Positions 8,708 to 17,274 of a stretch of 64,000 bases of DNA are shown one piece after another (position 1 is the first letter of the stretch; each line of letters begins with the position of its first letter). This DNA comes from DATKNA01 sp963755755 (GTDB lineage: Bacteria; Actinomycetota; Actinomycetes; Actinomycetales; Kineosporiaceae): positions 1 to 64,000 of the forward strand of contig CAVWLJ010000005.1 in the NCBI GenBank assembly GCA_963755755.1. Reading direction: 5' to 3'. The notes below the pieces were generated by a model. It did no database searches. It was not told the origin of the DNA and saw only the letters and a program-made list of their open reading frames with translations. The translations under genes and the position numbers were made by a program.

Positions 8708-8813
8708 CGTCCATCGTCCATCGTCCATCGTCCATCGTCCATCGTCCATCGTCCATCGTCACATCGTCTACTGACAACTGACAACTGACAACTGACAACT
8801 GACAACTGACAAC
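8708..8813. repeat. Heptanucleotide tandem repeats, right arm
   Basis: Seven copies of CGTCCAT (8708-8756) and six of TGACAAC (8772-8813) fill the spacer between the ABC fragment and the TMEM175 copy. The left arm has GTTGTCA in place of CGTCCAT, so this spacer differs between arms in repeat unit as well as in number. Confidence 0.9.
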
Positions 8814-8821
8814 TCGGACCA

Positions 8822-9528
8822 ATGCCGAACGACGAATTCGCATTCAACGAAAGCCCTGCTCTGATCGAAGAAGCAGAGGAAGAGAAGAGACAGGACGCAT
8901 TGAAGCCTTCAGTGACGGCGTGTTCGCCATCGCTACCACGCTGCTCGTGCTCGAAATCAAGGTGCCGGTGGACGCGAACGGCGACGGCCTCACCAGCGCC
9001 GGGCTGCTGTGGGATGGCCTCCTGCACCAGTGGCCCCACTATCTTGCCTACTTGATGGGCTTCTCTACGATAGTCATCATGTGGATCAATCACCACCAGC
9101 TTTTCCGCCTCATCCGGCGCTCGACGCACGGCCTCCTCATCTGGAACAGCCTACTGCTGCTGGTCATCAGCCTTGTGCCTTTCCCGACCGCGCTGGTGGC
9201 GGACTACCTATCTCCTCTCGAAACGGATCGCGCCAGGCTGGTTCTGGAAGTGTACAGCGGCTGGGGCATCGTGATCGCGCTCTGCTTCAATGAACTCTGG
9301 TACATGTCGGCCAACAACCGCCTCTTAAGTCGCAGCGCCGATAGCGCCGACGTCCGCGCGGTAACCCAATCGTATTTCTTTGGCCCTGTGTTGTATGCCG
9401 TGGCCCTGGTTGCGGCCCTCTTCGATGCCCACTTGAGCCTGGCGGTCAACCTGGCGCTGGCCCTCTTTTTCGCCCTCCCCAACAGAGTGCAAGGCCGCCT
9501 GGCCGCGAAGGTCAAAGCGAAGACATGA
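8822..9528 (+). CDS. TMEM175-family channel, right copy (frameshifted)
   Basis: This is the same protein as the left copy at 6066-6776. The N-terminus MPNDEFAFNESPALIEEAEE is readable from ATG 8822. A missing base near 8890 then breaks the frame, and VFAIATTLLVLEIKVPVDAN resumes from about 8920 and runs intact to TGA 9528. A codon near 9290 is also lost (FNELWYMS against FNGLWWYMS). The ATGA overlap with the following methyltransferase copy is preserved. Apart from indels the DNA is almost identical to the left arm, in contrast to the flanking ABC gene. Confidence 0.85.
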
Positions 9529-10078
9529 TCCATGAAGACCACGTCAACCTGATAAGACGGTATACCCGGTACCAGCGGCGTTTGGGCCGATCTAGGGTCC
9601 CGGATAGGGAGCGTTCACGCTCGCCCTGGCCGACCTCCTCGGCCCAACGGGAGAAATCTATTCAGTGGACAAGGACGGAGGCTCTCTCCGAGAACAGGAG
9701 CGGCAATGCGCTCGAACTTCCCACAGGCCGACGTTCATTATCTGGTCGCTGACTTCACCCGCCCGCTGGACGTGCCACCGCTCGATCGAAATCGTGATGG
9801 CGAACGCGCTCCACTTTGTGCGTAACAAAGAGCCTATTGTGCAGATAGTGAGCGGCTATCTCAAGCCGAGCGGGAGGCTCATCCTGGTCGAATACAATGC
9901 CGACCGGGGCAACCCGTGGGTGCCGCACCCTCTGTCGTATTCGACGTGGGAGGCGCTGGCCCGGCGCTGCGGCTTCGCATCCACACGCATGATCGGACGT
10001 GTGCCAAGCCGCTTCCTGGGAGAAATCTATTCGGCACTAAGCTTGCTGAAAGAGCAGACAATACGCAACAAGGAGTAA
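9525..10078 (+). CDS. SAM-dependent methyltransferase, right copy (several frameshifts)
   Basis: This is the counterpart of 5514-6069. Starting at ATG 9525, the first 60 residues are scrambled by slips near 9560, 9603 and 9705. From about 9800 the frame is clean: IVMANALHFVRNK, SGYLKPSGRLILVEYNADRG, SALSLLKEQTIRNKE and TAA 10078. Differences from the left copy are mostly homopolymer indels and scattered transitions, the error pattern of nanopore reads. Confidence 0.75.
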
Positions 10079-10083
10079 CAGAA

Positions 10084-10479
10084 ATGAGCACAACTGCACA
10101 AGGCACATTCGAACTCAAGAACTGGGACAAAAGCCCTACAACGAGATGGGAGGTGTCGGCAAAACTCACCCACGCGACGGTGACGCAAACGTACCAGGGC
10201 GACATCGAGGGTGAAGGCATCATCGATTACCTGATGGCCTACACAAGCGAAAGCGCGGCCTCTTTCGTAGGTCTCGAGCGTATCGTCGGGCGCATAGGAG
10301 ACCGCTCAGGCACGTTTGTCCTCCAGCACACGGGCACTTTCGCCGACGGCATCGCCAGCGTCAACTATTCGGTCGTGCCGGGGTCAGGGACAGGAGACCT
10401 CACCGGCCTCAAAGGACAGGGCAGCTCCACCGGCCACGTACAGCCCCACCCCTTCAGCCTGGAATATAGCTTCGAGTGA
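10084..10479 (+). CDS. DUF3224 family protein, right copy
   Basis: This is the better-preserved copy, an uninterrupted 131-codon frame from ATG 10084 with an AAGGAG site in the end of the methyltransferase gene. It shows the family pattern QGDIEGEGIIDYLMAYTSES, then SFVGLERIVGRIGDRSGTFV, SVVPGSGTGDLTGLKGQGS and an end in YSFE. Residues 15-24 (KSPTTRWEVS) disagree with both the left copy and the family and result from two compensating indels. The function of the family is unknown. Confidence 0.85.
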   Translation: MSTTAQGTFELKNWDKSPTTRWEVSAKLTHATVTQTYQGDIEGEGIIDYLMAYTSESAASFVGLERIVGRIGDRSGTFVLQHTGTFADGIASVNYSVVPGSGTGDLTGLKGQGSSTGHVQPHPFSLEYSFE

Positions 10480-10569
10480 GGCGGGCGAGGCACGTCCCCC
10501 TGCTTCCCATTCGTCCCTCCGTCTCCTTCGTCGCCACCTCATGCCCCTACAGGAATCAAGCTGCCTTGG

Positions 10570-10953
10570 GTAACCCGACGATGTGGCTACGGTAAAAGAG
10601 GGTCCGGCCTTCGTTCGTCTTGTGGCTTCGCTCAGTGCGCGTTCCTGGTATTCCGATCTTCGCGCGCCCAGCAGCGATTGCCTGCGCGAAGGTCGTGCCC
10701 CAAGATCGATGCTTGCCAGCAAGTCGGCTATGTCGCGAAGGCTATCCAGGTTGTTGGCAGGAAGAAAGTCATCAATATAAGGGAGGGCCGCCGCCATCCC
10801 TCGCGTGAGCGGTCTGTATCCCGGCAGGCCGAGCAGCGGGTTGAGCCAGATCAGCCGGAACGACATCCTCTGCAGATGTGCCAGCTCCGCCGCCAACAAC
10901 GAAGCGTCGCCTCGATCCCACCCGTCGCTGATGATGCACACCACCGCGCGTGC
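10570..10953 (-). pseudogene. CoxE-type VWA protein, C-terminal fragment in the right arm
   Basis: The fragment begins at VVCIISDGWDRGDASLLAAE, inside the VWA domain after the MIDAS motif, and runs to SFTVATSSG. There the normal stop is lost through a one-base deletion and the frame reads on. The 5' 80 bases differ from the left copy mainly at third codon positions, the next 110 bases are identical, and a few further changes follow. The gene is cut off by the adapter at 10,953 and is not a functional unit. Confidence 0.85.
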
Positions 10954-11005
10954 ACAATACGTGTTTTTTTTTGCCCTCTACTTTTTGGTTCAGTTACGTA
11001 TTGCT
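10952..11005. other. Residual Oxford Nanopore adapter at a chimeric join
   Basis: From 10,952 the sequence reads GCACAATACGTG, close to the start of the 3' adapter strand (GCAATACGT). Then T9 runs from 10,964 to 10,972, followed by GCCCTCTACTTTTTG and TTCAGTTACGTATTGCT (10,989-11,005). The 5' ligation adapter begins with a T-run and ends in TTCAGTTACGTATTGCT, so the final 17 bases match exactly. GC content jumps sharply right after it, and both flanking coding regions are cut mid-gene. This is the junction of two unrelated molecules. Confidence 0.93.
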
Positions 11006-11010
11006 ACAAG

Positions 11011-11931
11011 TGAGCGAGGGGTTGGAGAACAGATCGAGGAAGGTCTGCACCGCGGCGCGCGGCACCGGCGAACGCAGGTTCTCCCGGACGCCGCCGGGTG
11101 GTGGCGCGCCAGCGAGAGCAGCGTGCCGAGCGCGGTGGGCGCGGGCCGCGGCGCGCGGCCCAGGGGGTCGGGCCCGGCCGGGAGCCCCGACGCCGCCCGC
11201 TCGCGCACGAGCGCCTGGAACACGGGATCGCTCGTGTACTGCGCGATCCCCTGGCCGCGGGCGAACGGCAGCGAGCCGAGGTCGAGGTCCCAGGGCCGCC
11301 ACCCGAGCGTGTGGGTGTCGAGCGTGACGACGATCGCCGAGGCGCCGATCCCCTCGGCGCGGCGCACGAAGCTGGCGACCAGCTCCTCCTCCCGCGACCA
11401 GTACAGCTGGAACCACCGCGGCGTCCCGCCCAGGTTCTCCGCGATCTCCTCCATCGGCCACGACGCCTGCGTCGAGATGACCATCGGGACGCCGACGGCC
11501 GCGGCCGCGCGAGCGACCGCGCGGTCGGCGTCCGGGTGCGCCATGCCGAGGACGCCGACCGGCGCCAGCAGGAACGGCGAGGTCAGGCGCTGCCCGAGGA
11601 GCTCGACCGTGAGGTCGCGGACGGCGACGTCGCGGAGGATCCGTCGCACGAGCCGGTAGCGCTCGAACGCGGCCTCGTTGGCAGCCGCCGTCCGCTGCTG
11701 CCCGGCAGCGCCGGCGACGTAGGCCCAGCCGCGCCGCTTCATCCGGCGGCGCGCGGTCGCCGCGAGCCGGTCGGGCGTCACCGGCACGAGCGGGCGGCGG
11801 CCGAGGGCGCCGTCCCGGTAGATCCGGCCCTGGACGAGCCGGCCGGGGCTGGGGACCGGGTCCGCGGCCGCCGCGGCGGCGATGGCGTCGCTGGTGTCGG
11901 TCGTGTCGGTTCTGTCGGTCATGCCGTCCAT
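11011..11931 (-). CDS. FMN-dependent alpha-hydroxy-acid oxidase (lactate 2-monooxygenase-like), C-terminus lost
   Basis: These TIM-barrel flavoenzymes oxidise L-lactate or related hydroxy acids. From ATG 11931 the N-terminus includes RRGWAYVAGAAGQQRTAAAN and the FMN-contacting strand SPFLLAPVGVLGMAHPDADR. VPMVISTQASWPMEEIAE, WFQLYWSREEELVASFVRRA and IVVTLDTHTLGWRPWDLDLG follow. A slip near 11,095 hides the next segment, which resumes as NLRSPVPRAAVQTFLDLFSN and PSLT before running into the adapter. About 100 residues, including the catalytic His and the phosphate loop, are missing because the sequence ends there. It is the first actinobacterial gene in the window, read towards the join. Confidence 0.85.
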
Positions 11932-11984
11932 GATTGCCCTCGCCGCGAGGCAGCGGCAGACCGCGGATGACAGGATCGGGAGCC

Positions 11985-12839
11985 ATGACGACCGTCTGCG
12001 TCACCGGAGCCGCCGGCAAGGTCGGCCGCTACGCGGTGATGGAGCTGCTGCAGCACGGGTACGACGTGGTCGCGACCGACCTCGGGCCGCGGCCGGGGTT
12101 CCTGCCCGGCGAGGCCGAGCTGGCCTACCTGGCCGCCGACCTCGAGGATTACGGCGACACGGCCGAGGTGCTCGCCGGCTGCGAGGCCGTCGTGCATCTC
12201 GCGAACGTGCCGGCGCCCGGGCTCGTGCCGCCCGCGCGCACCTACACGCGCAACACCGGCATGAACGCCAACGTCTTCCTCGCCGCCGCCCAGCTCGGGC
12301 TCCGCCGCGTGGTGTGGGCGTCGAGCGAGACCACGCTGGGCCTGCCCTACGACACCCCGCCCCGCTACGTGCCCGTCGACGAGGACCACTACCCGCTGCC
12401 GGCCAGCACCTACGCCCTCTCGAAGGTGGTCGGCGAGACGACCGCCGAGCACGTGTCGGCGTGGTCCGGGATCCCGTTCGTGGCCCTGCGGCTGTCCAAC
12501 GTCATCCTCCCGGAGGCGTACGCGGACTTCCCGAGCTGGCAGGGCGACCCGCAGGCACGTCGGTGGAACCTGTGGAGCTACATCGACGTCCGCGACGCGG
12601 CCACCGCCTGCCGGCTGGCGGTCGAGGCGGACGTCAGCGGTGCCCGCAGCTACGTCATCGCCAACGCGGACACGGTGATGCGCGCCCCGACCGAGGAGCT
12701 GCTCGACGCCGTCTTCCCCGGCGTCCCCCGCAGGGCGCCGATCGGCGGCAACGTCTCGCTGTTCTCGATCGAGCGGGCCCGCGCGGAGCTGGGCTTCGAA
12801 CCGCGGCACACCTGGCGCGACGAGGTCGAGCTCGCCTGA
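11985..12839 (+). CDS. NAD-dependent epimerase/dehydratase (extended SDR)
   Basis: ATG 11985 gives a 284-residue protein opening with the Rossmann motif TVCVTGAAGKVGRYAV (GxxGxxG). The active site is atypically spaced: the Ser region is RVVWASSETTLGLPYD and the YxxxK is YALSKVVGE near residue 145. WSYIDVRDAATACRLAVEA and a C-terminal GFEPRHTWRDEVELA are standard for sugar-nucleotide-like epimerases. I prefer ATG 11985 to the upstream ATG at 11934 because homology starts there. It diverges from the hydroxy-acid oxidase and converges on menD with a 6-base gap. The substrate is unknown. Confidence 0.8.
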   Translation: MTTVCVTGAAGKVGRYAVMELLQHGYDVVATDLGPRPGFLPGEAELAYLAADLEDYGDTAEVLAGCEAVVHLANVPAPGLVPPARTYTRNTGMNANVFLAAAQLGLRRVVWASSETTLGLPYDTPPRYVPVDEDHYPLPASTYALSKVVGETTAEHVSAWSGIPFVALRLSNVILPEAYADFPSWQGDPQARRWNLWSYIDVRDAATACRLAVEADVSGARSYVIANADTVMRAPTEELLDAVFPGVPRRAPIGGNVSLFSIERARAELGFEPRHTWRDEVELA

Positions 12840-12845
12840 GGTGCC

Positions 12846-14529
12846 TCAGCCCTCGCTGAGGGCGGTCCGGACGGCGGCGTGCACGGTCGCGCGGATGCGG
12901 GCGTGCATCTCGCGCAGGCCCTCGCGGGTCGTGCGCACCTCGACGACGCTGGTGCCGGGGGCCGGGTTCTCCAGGGCGGTGACGAGGGCCGGGACGCCGT
13001 GCGCGTGACGGTAGGTCACGCCGTGGGCGTCGCAGAGCGCGGCGACGTCCGTGCCGTGGGGCGTCCCGAACAGCCGCTCGAAGGCGGCGGCCTGGGCGGG
13101 GCCGTGCGTCGCGAGCTCGCCCTGCTCGAGCAGGCTGAAGATGCCCCCGCCGTCGTCGTTGAGGACGACGATCTGCAGGTGCGGCCGGTCCTCGTCCGGG
13201 GGGACGAGCAGGGCGTTCGCGTCGTGGAGGAACGCGAGGTCGCCGACGAGCACCCGGACGAAGCCGCCGCCGAGGGCCGCGCCGGACGCCGTCGAGAGCG
13301 TGCCGTCGATGCCGGCGAGGCCGCGGTTGGCCAGCACGCGCACGCCGCGCGGGATCCGGTGGACGACGAGGTCGAGGTCGCGGACGGGATTGCTCGCGGC
13401 GACGACGAGGGTCTCCCCCGGCCGCGCCGTCAGCGCGACCGCGCGCGCCACCTGCGGACCCCACAGCAGATCCGGATCCTCGGCGAGCAGATCGTCGAGA
13501 GCGGCGTCCAGACCGGCGCGGGCGGCGAACGACGCCAAGGCCCACCGGCGCGGCCACTCGCGGTCTCCGCTCGCCGGCGGGAGCGTCGCGAGGCCGAGCG
13601 GGGCGAGACGGGCGGCGGGCCGGCCGGGGTTCGGCCAGTCCCCGTCGGCGGCGACCAGGGCGAGGTCGACGTCCGGGCGCTCGAGCAGCCGCGTCACCGG
13701 GCGGGAGAGGGTGGGCCGGCCGTAGACGACCGCGCGCTCCACCGCGCCGCCGAGCTCCGGCATCTCGAGGAGGAGCCGGTAGGCGGCGACGGCGTCCGGA
13801 CCGGCGGCCCCGGACGACGGCTCGGCCAGCAACGGCCAGCCCGCGGCGAGCGCCACCTCCCGCGCCTGCGGGCCGAGCCCGGTGTCGGCACCGTCGCCGG
13901 CGACCACGACGGTCCGCGGACCGGGCTCGACGATCACCCGACGGGGCCGGCGGCTCCGGGGTCGCCGGCGGCTGCACGACGGGGAGCTCGCCGGGCTCGT
14001 CGTCCTCGTCGTCCGGCACGAGCGGTTCGCTGAAGCCCAGGTCGAGATGCACCGGGCCGTGGCGGTCGCGGGCGGCGGCGACGACCTCGACGAGCGCGCG
14101 CAGCGCGGCCTCCGGGTCCTTCGCGGCGTCGACGTCCGCGAGGTCGAGCCGCGCCCGGACCGCCCGCCCGTAGAGGTCCGCCTGCAGCTCGCTGGTCTGG
14201 TTCGCCCACGTCCCGCGCAGCTCCCGGGGACGGTCGGCGGTGATCACGACCAGCGGTCGGCGCCCGTGGTGGGCCTCGAGGACGGCGGGGTGGAGGTTGG
14301 CGGCAGCCGTGCCGGACGTCGTCACGACAGCGCCGGCGGCGCCGAGAGCGGTGAACCCCGCGACCCGCTCGTCGTGGCGCACCCGCAGGTCCACGTCGCC
14401 GGCGGCGAGCGCATAGGCGAGCGGCGCGCTGCGCGACCCCGGGCACAGCACCACGTGCCGGACGCCGGCGACGCGCAACGCCTCGACCGCGAGGCGGGCG
14501 AGCAGCGTCGAGGGGTGCACGCTCGCCAT
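12846..14529 (-). CDS. menD: MenD, SEPHCHC synthase (one frameshift)
   Basis: MenD uses thiamine diphosphate to add 2-oxoglutarate-derived succinic semialdehyde to isochorismate, the first committed step of menaquinone synthesis. From ATG 14529: LCPGSRSAPLAYALAAGDVD, a VRHDERVAGFTALGAA stretch that contributes the conserved Glu, TTSGTAAANLHPAVLEA and ADRPRELRGTWANQTSEL. The frame slips near 13,935 inside a G/C run. The C-terminal half then carries NRGLAGIDGTLSTASGAA, FLHDANALLV and the diphosphate-binding IVVLNDDGGGIFSLLEQ. The total of about 560 residues is normal. Its neighbour menB is divergent, and menE and menA lie 24 kb away. Confidence 0.9.
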
Positions 14530-14597
14530 GCTCGCAGCCGCACCCCGGGCCCGGCGCGGCGAGGGCGTGGACGTTCCCCGTGCGGGGCCCTCCTACA

Positions 14598-15530
14598 GTG
14601 GCGGCCGTGGTCTCCGAGCTCTTCGACGCCTCGGCCTGGGAGCAGGTCGCCGGCTTCGACTTCACCGACATCACGTACCACCGCTGCGTCCGCCCCGGCC
14701 CGGAGCGCGGCACGGTGCGGATCGCGTTCGACCGGCCGGAGGTGCGCAACGCCTTCCGGCCGCACACCGTCGACGAGCTCTACCGCGCGCTCGACCACGC
14801 CCGGATGACCCCGGACGTCGGTTGCGTCCTGCTCACCGGCAACGGGCCGTCGCCGAAGGACGGCGGGTGGGCGTTCTGCTCCGGCGGCGACCAGCGGATC
14901 CGGGGCCGGTCGGGGTACCAGTACGCCGCGGGCGAGACGGCCGACAGCGTGGACGCCGCCCGCGTCGCGGCGCACGGCGGTCGGCTGCACATCCTGGAGG
15001 TGCAGCGGCTCATCCGGACGATGCCGAAGATCGTGGTCGCGGTCGTCCCCGGCTGGGCGGCCGGCGGCGGGCACTCGCTGCACGTGATCTGCGATCTGAC
15101 GGTCGCCTCGCGCGAGCACGCCCGCTTCAAGCAGACCGACGCCGACGTCGCCTCGTTCGACGGCGGGTTCGGGTCGGCGTACCTGGCCCGGATGGTCGGC
15201 CAGAAGTTCGCGCGGGAGATCTTCTTCCTCGGCCGGACCTACGACGCCGAGACCATGCAGCGCATGGGCGCGGTGAACATCGTGGCGCCGCACGCGTCGC
15301 TCGAGGAGGAGGCGCTCGAGGTCGCGGCGGAGATCAACGGCAAGAGCCCGACCGCGCAGCGGATGCTGAAGTTCGCGTTCAACCTCGTGGACGACGGGCT
15401 CGTCGGCCAGCAGGTCTTCGCCGGAGAGGCGACGCGTCTGGCCTACGGAACGGACGAGGCCGCCGAGGGCCGCGACGCCTTCCTCGAGAAGCGGCCGCCC
15501 GACTGGTCGCCGTACCCCTGGTACTACTGA
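14598..15530 (+). CDS. menB: MenB, 1,4-dihydroxy-2-naphthoyl-CoA synthase
   Basis: MenB is a crotonase-fold enzyme that closes the naphthoquinone ring in menaquinone synthesis. The frame contains FDRPEVRNAFRPHTVDELY, the oxyanion-hole segments AFCSGGDQRIRGRSGYQYA and VPGWAAGGGHSLHVICDL, and the C-terminal DAFLEKRPPDWSPYPWYY that is nearly invariant in MenB. The start is GTG 14598 or GTG 14607. No clear ribosome site is seen, and a -10-like TACAGT at 14,594-14,599 suggests leaderless translation from 14607. It is divergent from menD with 68 bases between them. The frame is intact. Confidence 0.93.
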   Translation: MAAVVSELFDASAWEQVAGFDFTDITYHRCVRPGPERGTVRIAFDRPEVRNAFRPHTVDELYRALDHARMTPDVGCVLLTGNGPSPKDGGWAFCSGGDQRIRGRSGYQYAAGETADSVDAARVAAHGGRLHILEVQRLIRTMPKIVVAVVPGWAAGGGHSLHVICDLTVASREHARFKQTDADVASFDGGFGSAYLARMVGQKFAREIFFLGRTYDAETMQRMGAVNIVAPHASLEEEALEVAAEINGKSPTAQRMLKFAFNLVDDGLVGQQVFAGEATRLAYGTDEAAEGRDAFLEKRPPDWSPYPWYY

Positions 15531-15641
15531 AGGCGTCTCGTTTCCCCAGCGACTGTCACTTGGCGCGTGAGCATGATCCCTGTTGCCCACGGCGTGCGGA
15601 CGGTGGCCGACGGAATGGGGAGATGTCCGGGGATGCCCGGC

Positions 15642-17087
15642 CTAGGTCGTCCCGAGGCGCGGGGCGTGCACGTCCGGCGGGAGCGGGGCAGTGGATGGGG
15701 TAGGCGTCGCGGGAAGCATTGCCGCGGCGATCAGCCCGCCGACGCCGATCACCGCGAGGACGATCAGCGCGAGTGCGTACGAGCGTTGCGGATTCGATGT
15801 GAGTTCGGCGACGAGGATGGTGCCGGCGATGGCGGCGCCGAGGGAGGACCCGAGGTTGGACACGCTGCGGGACAGGCCCGATATCTCGCCCTGGAGTTGG
15901 TCGGGGAAGCTCGACTGCACGACGTTCACCGACGGGGTGAGCATGGCCCCGATCCCCAGACCGATCAGGAAGAGCCCGGGCAGGAGGGCCCAGACGGCCG
16001 ACGAGAGGCCGACCAGAGCGAGGAAGAGGACGATGCCGGCGATCGTGAGGACGAAGCCCGCCACGATGAGGGTGCGCTGTGGGTACCGCTTCGCGAGGCG
16101 CTCGGCGGCGAGCGACGACAGCAGCAGGCCGACCGTCGAGGCCGTGATGATCAGGCCGGTCTGGATCGAGTTGTAGCCGCGCACGACCTGCAGGAAGGCG
16201 GAGACGACGAACGAGATCCCGATGAGCACGAGCCACTGGATGTTCTGCGTGACCAGACCGAGGTTGGAGGTGCGGTTGCGGAACAGCGCCGTCGAGAGCA
16301 GCGCCTCCCGGCCCGCACGTTCCCTGGCGCGCACCCAGTAGAAGAACGCCGCCAGGACAAGGCCGCCGGCGAGGATCAGTCCGGCCATCAGCCAGAGGTT
16401 GTTGTCGGTGGCAAGGATGCCCAAGACGACCAGGACCAGCCCGACGGCGGACAGGATCGCTCCGATCGTGTCGAAGGGGCGGGTGGGATCCGGCGGCAGC
16501 GGATCGCGGACGTCGCGCCGGCTCAGCACGACGATCAACACGATGACCAGCGCCTGGAAGACGAACGAGGCCCGCCAGCTGATCGCCGTTGCGATGAGCC
16601 CGCCGATCAATGGTCCCGTAGCCGCGCCGATCCCGCCCATCCCGTTGATCGTGCCGAAGGCGCGAGCACGTGAAGCCGTATCCGTGAACAGCAGCGTCGT
16701 GAGGATGTAGACGGGCGGGATGAGCAGCGCCGTGCCGACGCCCTCGAGTATCGAGTTGCCGATGATGAGGGTGGGCAGGCCGGGAGCGATCGCGCTCAGC
16801 AGGGCGCCGACGCCGTACACGGCCAGGCCGACGTTGAGGCACCGCTTGCGGCCGTAGCGATCGGTCAGCTTGCCGCCGGGGATCATCAGCGCGGCCATGA
16901 CGAGCAGGAACAGCGTGATCGCGATCTGCACGCCCTGCACGGTCGTGTGCAGGTCCTCGCTGATGTCGTTGATCATCACGTTCATGTTCGAGCCGGCGAA
17001 GCTGCAGATGAACTGGGCGAGGGCGAGAGGGACGAGCACCCGCCGCAGGGCGCTCGACGGTCGTCCGGTTGCGGCGGGCTGAGTCAT
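15642..17087 (-). CDS. MFS drug:H+ antiporter, DHA2-type
   Basis: This is an inner-membrane secondary exporter with about 14 predicted helices in 480 residues. Recognisable elements are VPLALAQFICSFAGSNMNVM in helix 1, motif A as GGKLTDRYGRKRCLNVG, and GLPTLIIGNSILEGVGTALL with GPLIGGLIATAISWRASFVF (motif C region). A second half begins around GLVTQNIQWLVLIGISFVVS. I choose ATG 17087 (MTQPAATG) over the upstream TTG at 17108. The protein is intact with no frameshift. It lies convergent to menB across 110 bases that hold no gene. The substrate cannot be predicted. No regulator is adjacent; the next gene upstream is a decayed amidohydrolase. Confidence 0.85.
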   Translation of the reverse strand: MTQPAATGRPSSALRRVLVPLALAQFICSFAGSNMNVMINDISEDLHTTVQGVQIAITLFLLVMAALMIPGGKLTDRYGRKRCLNVGLAVYGVGALLSAIAPGLPTLIIGNSILEGVGTALLIPPVYILTTLLFTDTASRARAFGTINGMGGIGAATGPLIGGLIATAISWRASFVFQALVIVLIVVLSRRDVRDPLPPDPTRPFDTIGAILSAVGLVLVVLGILATDNNLWLMAGLILAGGLVLAAFFYWVRARERAGREALLSTALFRNRTSNLGLVTQNIQWLVLIGISFVVSAFLQVVRGYNSIQTGLIITASTVGLLLSSLAAERLAKRYPQRTLIVAGFVLTIAGIVLFLALVGLSSAVWALLPGLFLIGLGIGAMLTPSVNVVQSSFPDQLQGEISGLSRSVSNLGSSLGAAIAGTILVAELTSNPQRSYALALIVLAVIGVGGLIAAAMLPATPTPSTAPLPPDVHAPRLGTT

Positions 17088-17274
17088 GTGGGGCGCCTGC
17101 TTCCGCAAAGGGTGTGTTGACGCTCGGGCTGTGGCGTGGCCTGGGCCGCTCTGACCGACCTGCGGGGCGACGGGTGTCGTCGGCTGGTCGCTCCCTGTCA
17201 GCGGGTGTGCCGACTGCCGAGCGGCGGCGGCTGCGGCGCATGCCAGGATTCGACCTGCCGCGGTTGGTCCACAT

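Larger units (their letters stand above)
7815..10953 (-). repeat. Right arm of the 3.1-kb inverted repeat, ending at adapter sequence
   Basis: This arm reverses the content of 4641-7773, starting with CCGACATGTACGA shared by both arms. Homology stops at about 10,953, exactly where adapter-like sequence begins. It carries more indels than the left arm, as expected if it rests on fewer reads. Confidence 0.9.

Noticed and set aside
6785..8813. Possible CRISPR array from the regular short repeats
   Set aside because: The repeats are contiguous 7-mers without spacers of 30-40 bases, and no cas gene is present.
4641..10953. A new mobile system with mirror-image cargo (channel, methyltransferase, DUF3224) in inverted arms
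   Set aside because: No transposase or integrase lies at the arm ends, the central gene is cut in both arms, and the outer end is an adapter; a read artefact explains it better.
10964..10972. T9 run as an intrinsic transcription terminator
   Set aside because: No GC-rich hairpin precedes it and it is embedded in adapter-like sequence at a sharp composition change.
12650..14530. Two separate thiamine-diphosphate proteins instead of one MenD
   Set aside because: The halves match consecutive parts of one MenD, and the break is a single-base slip in a G/C run.
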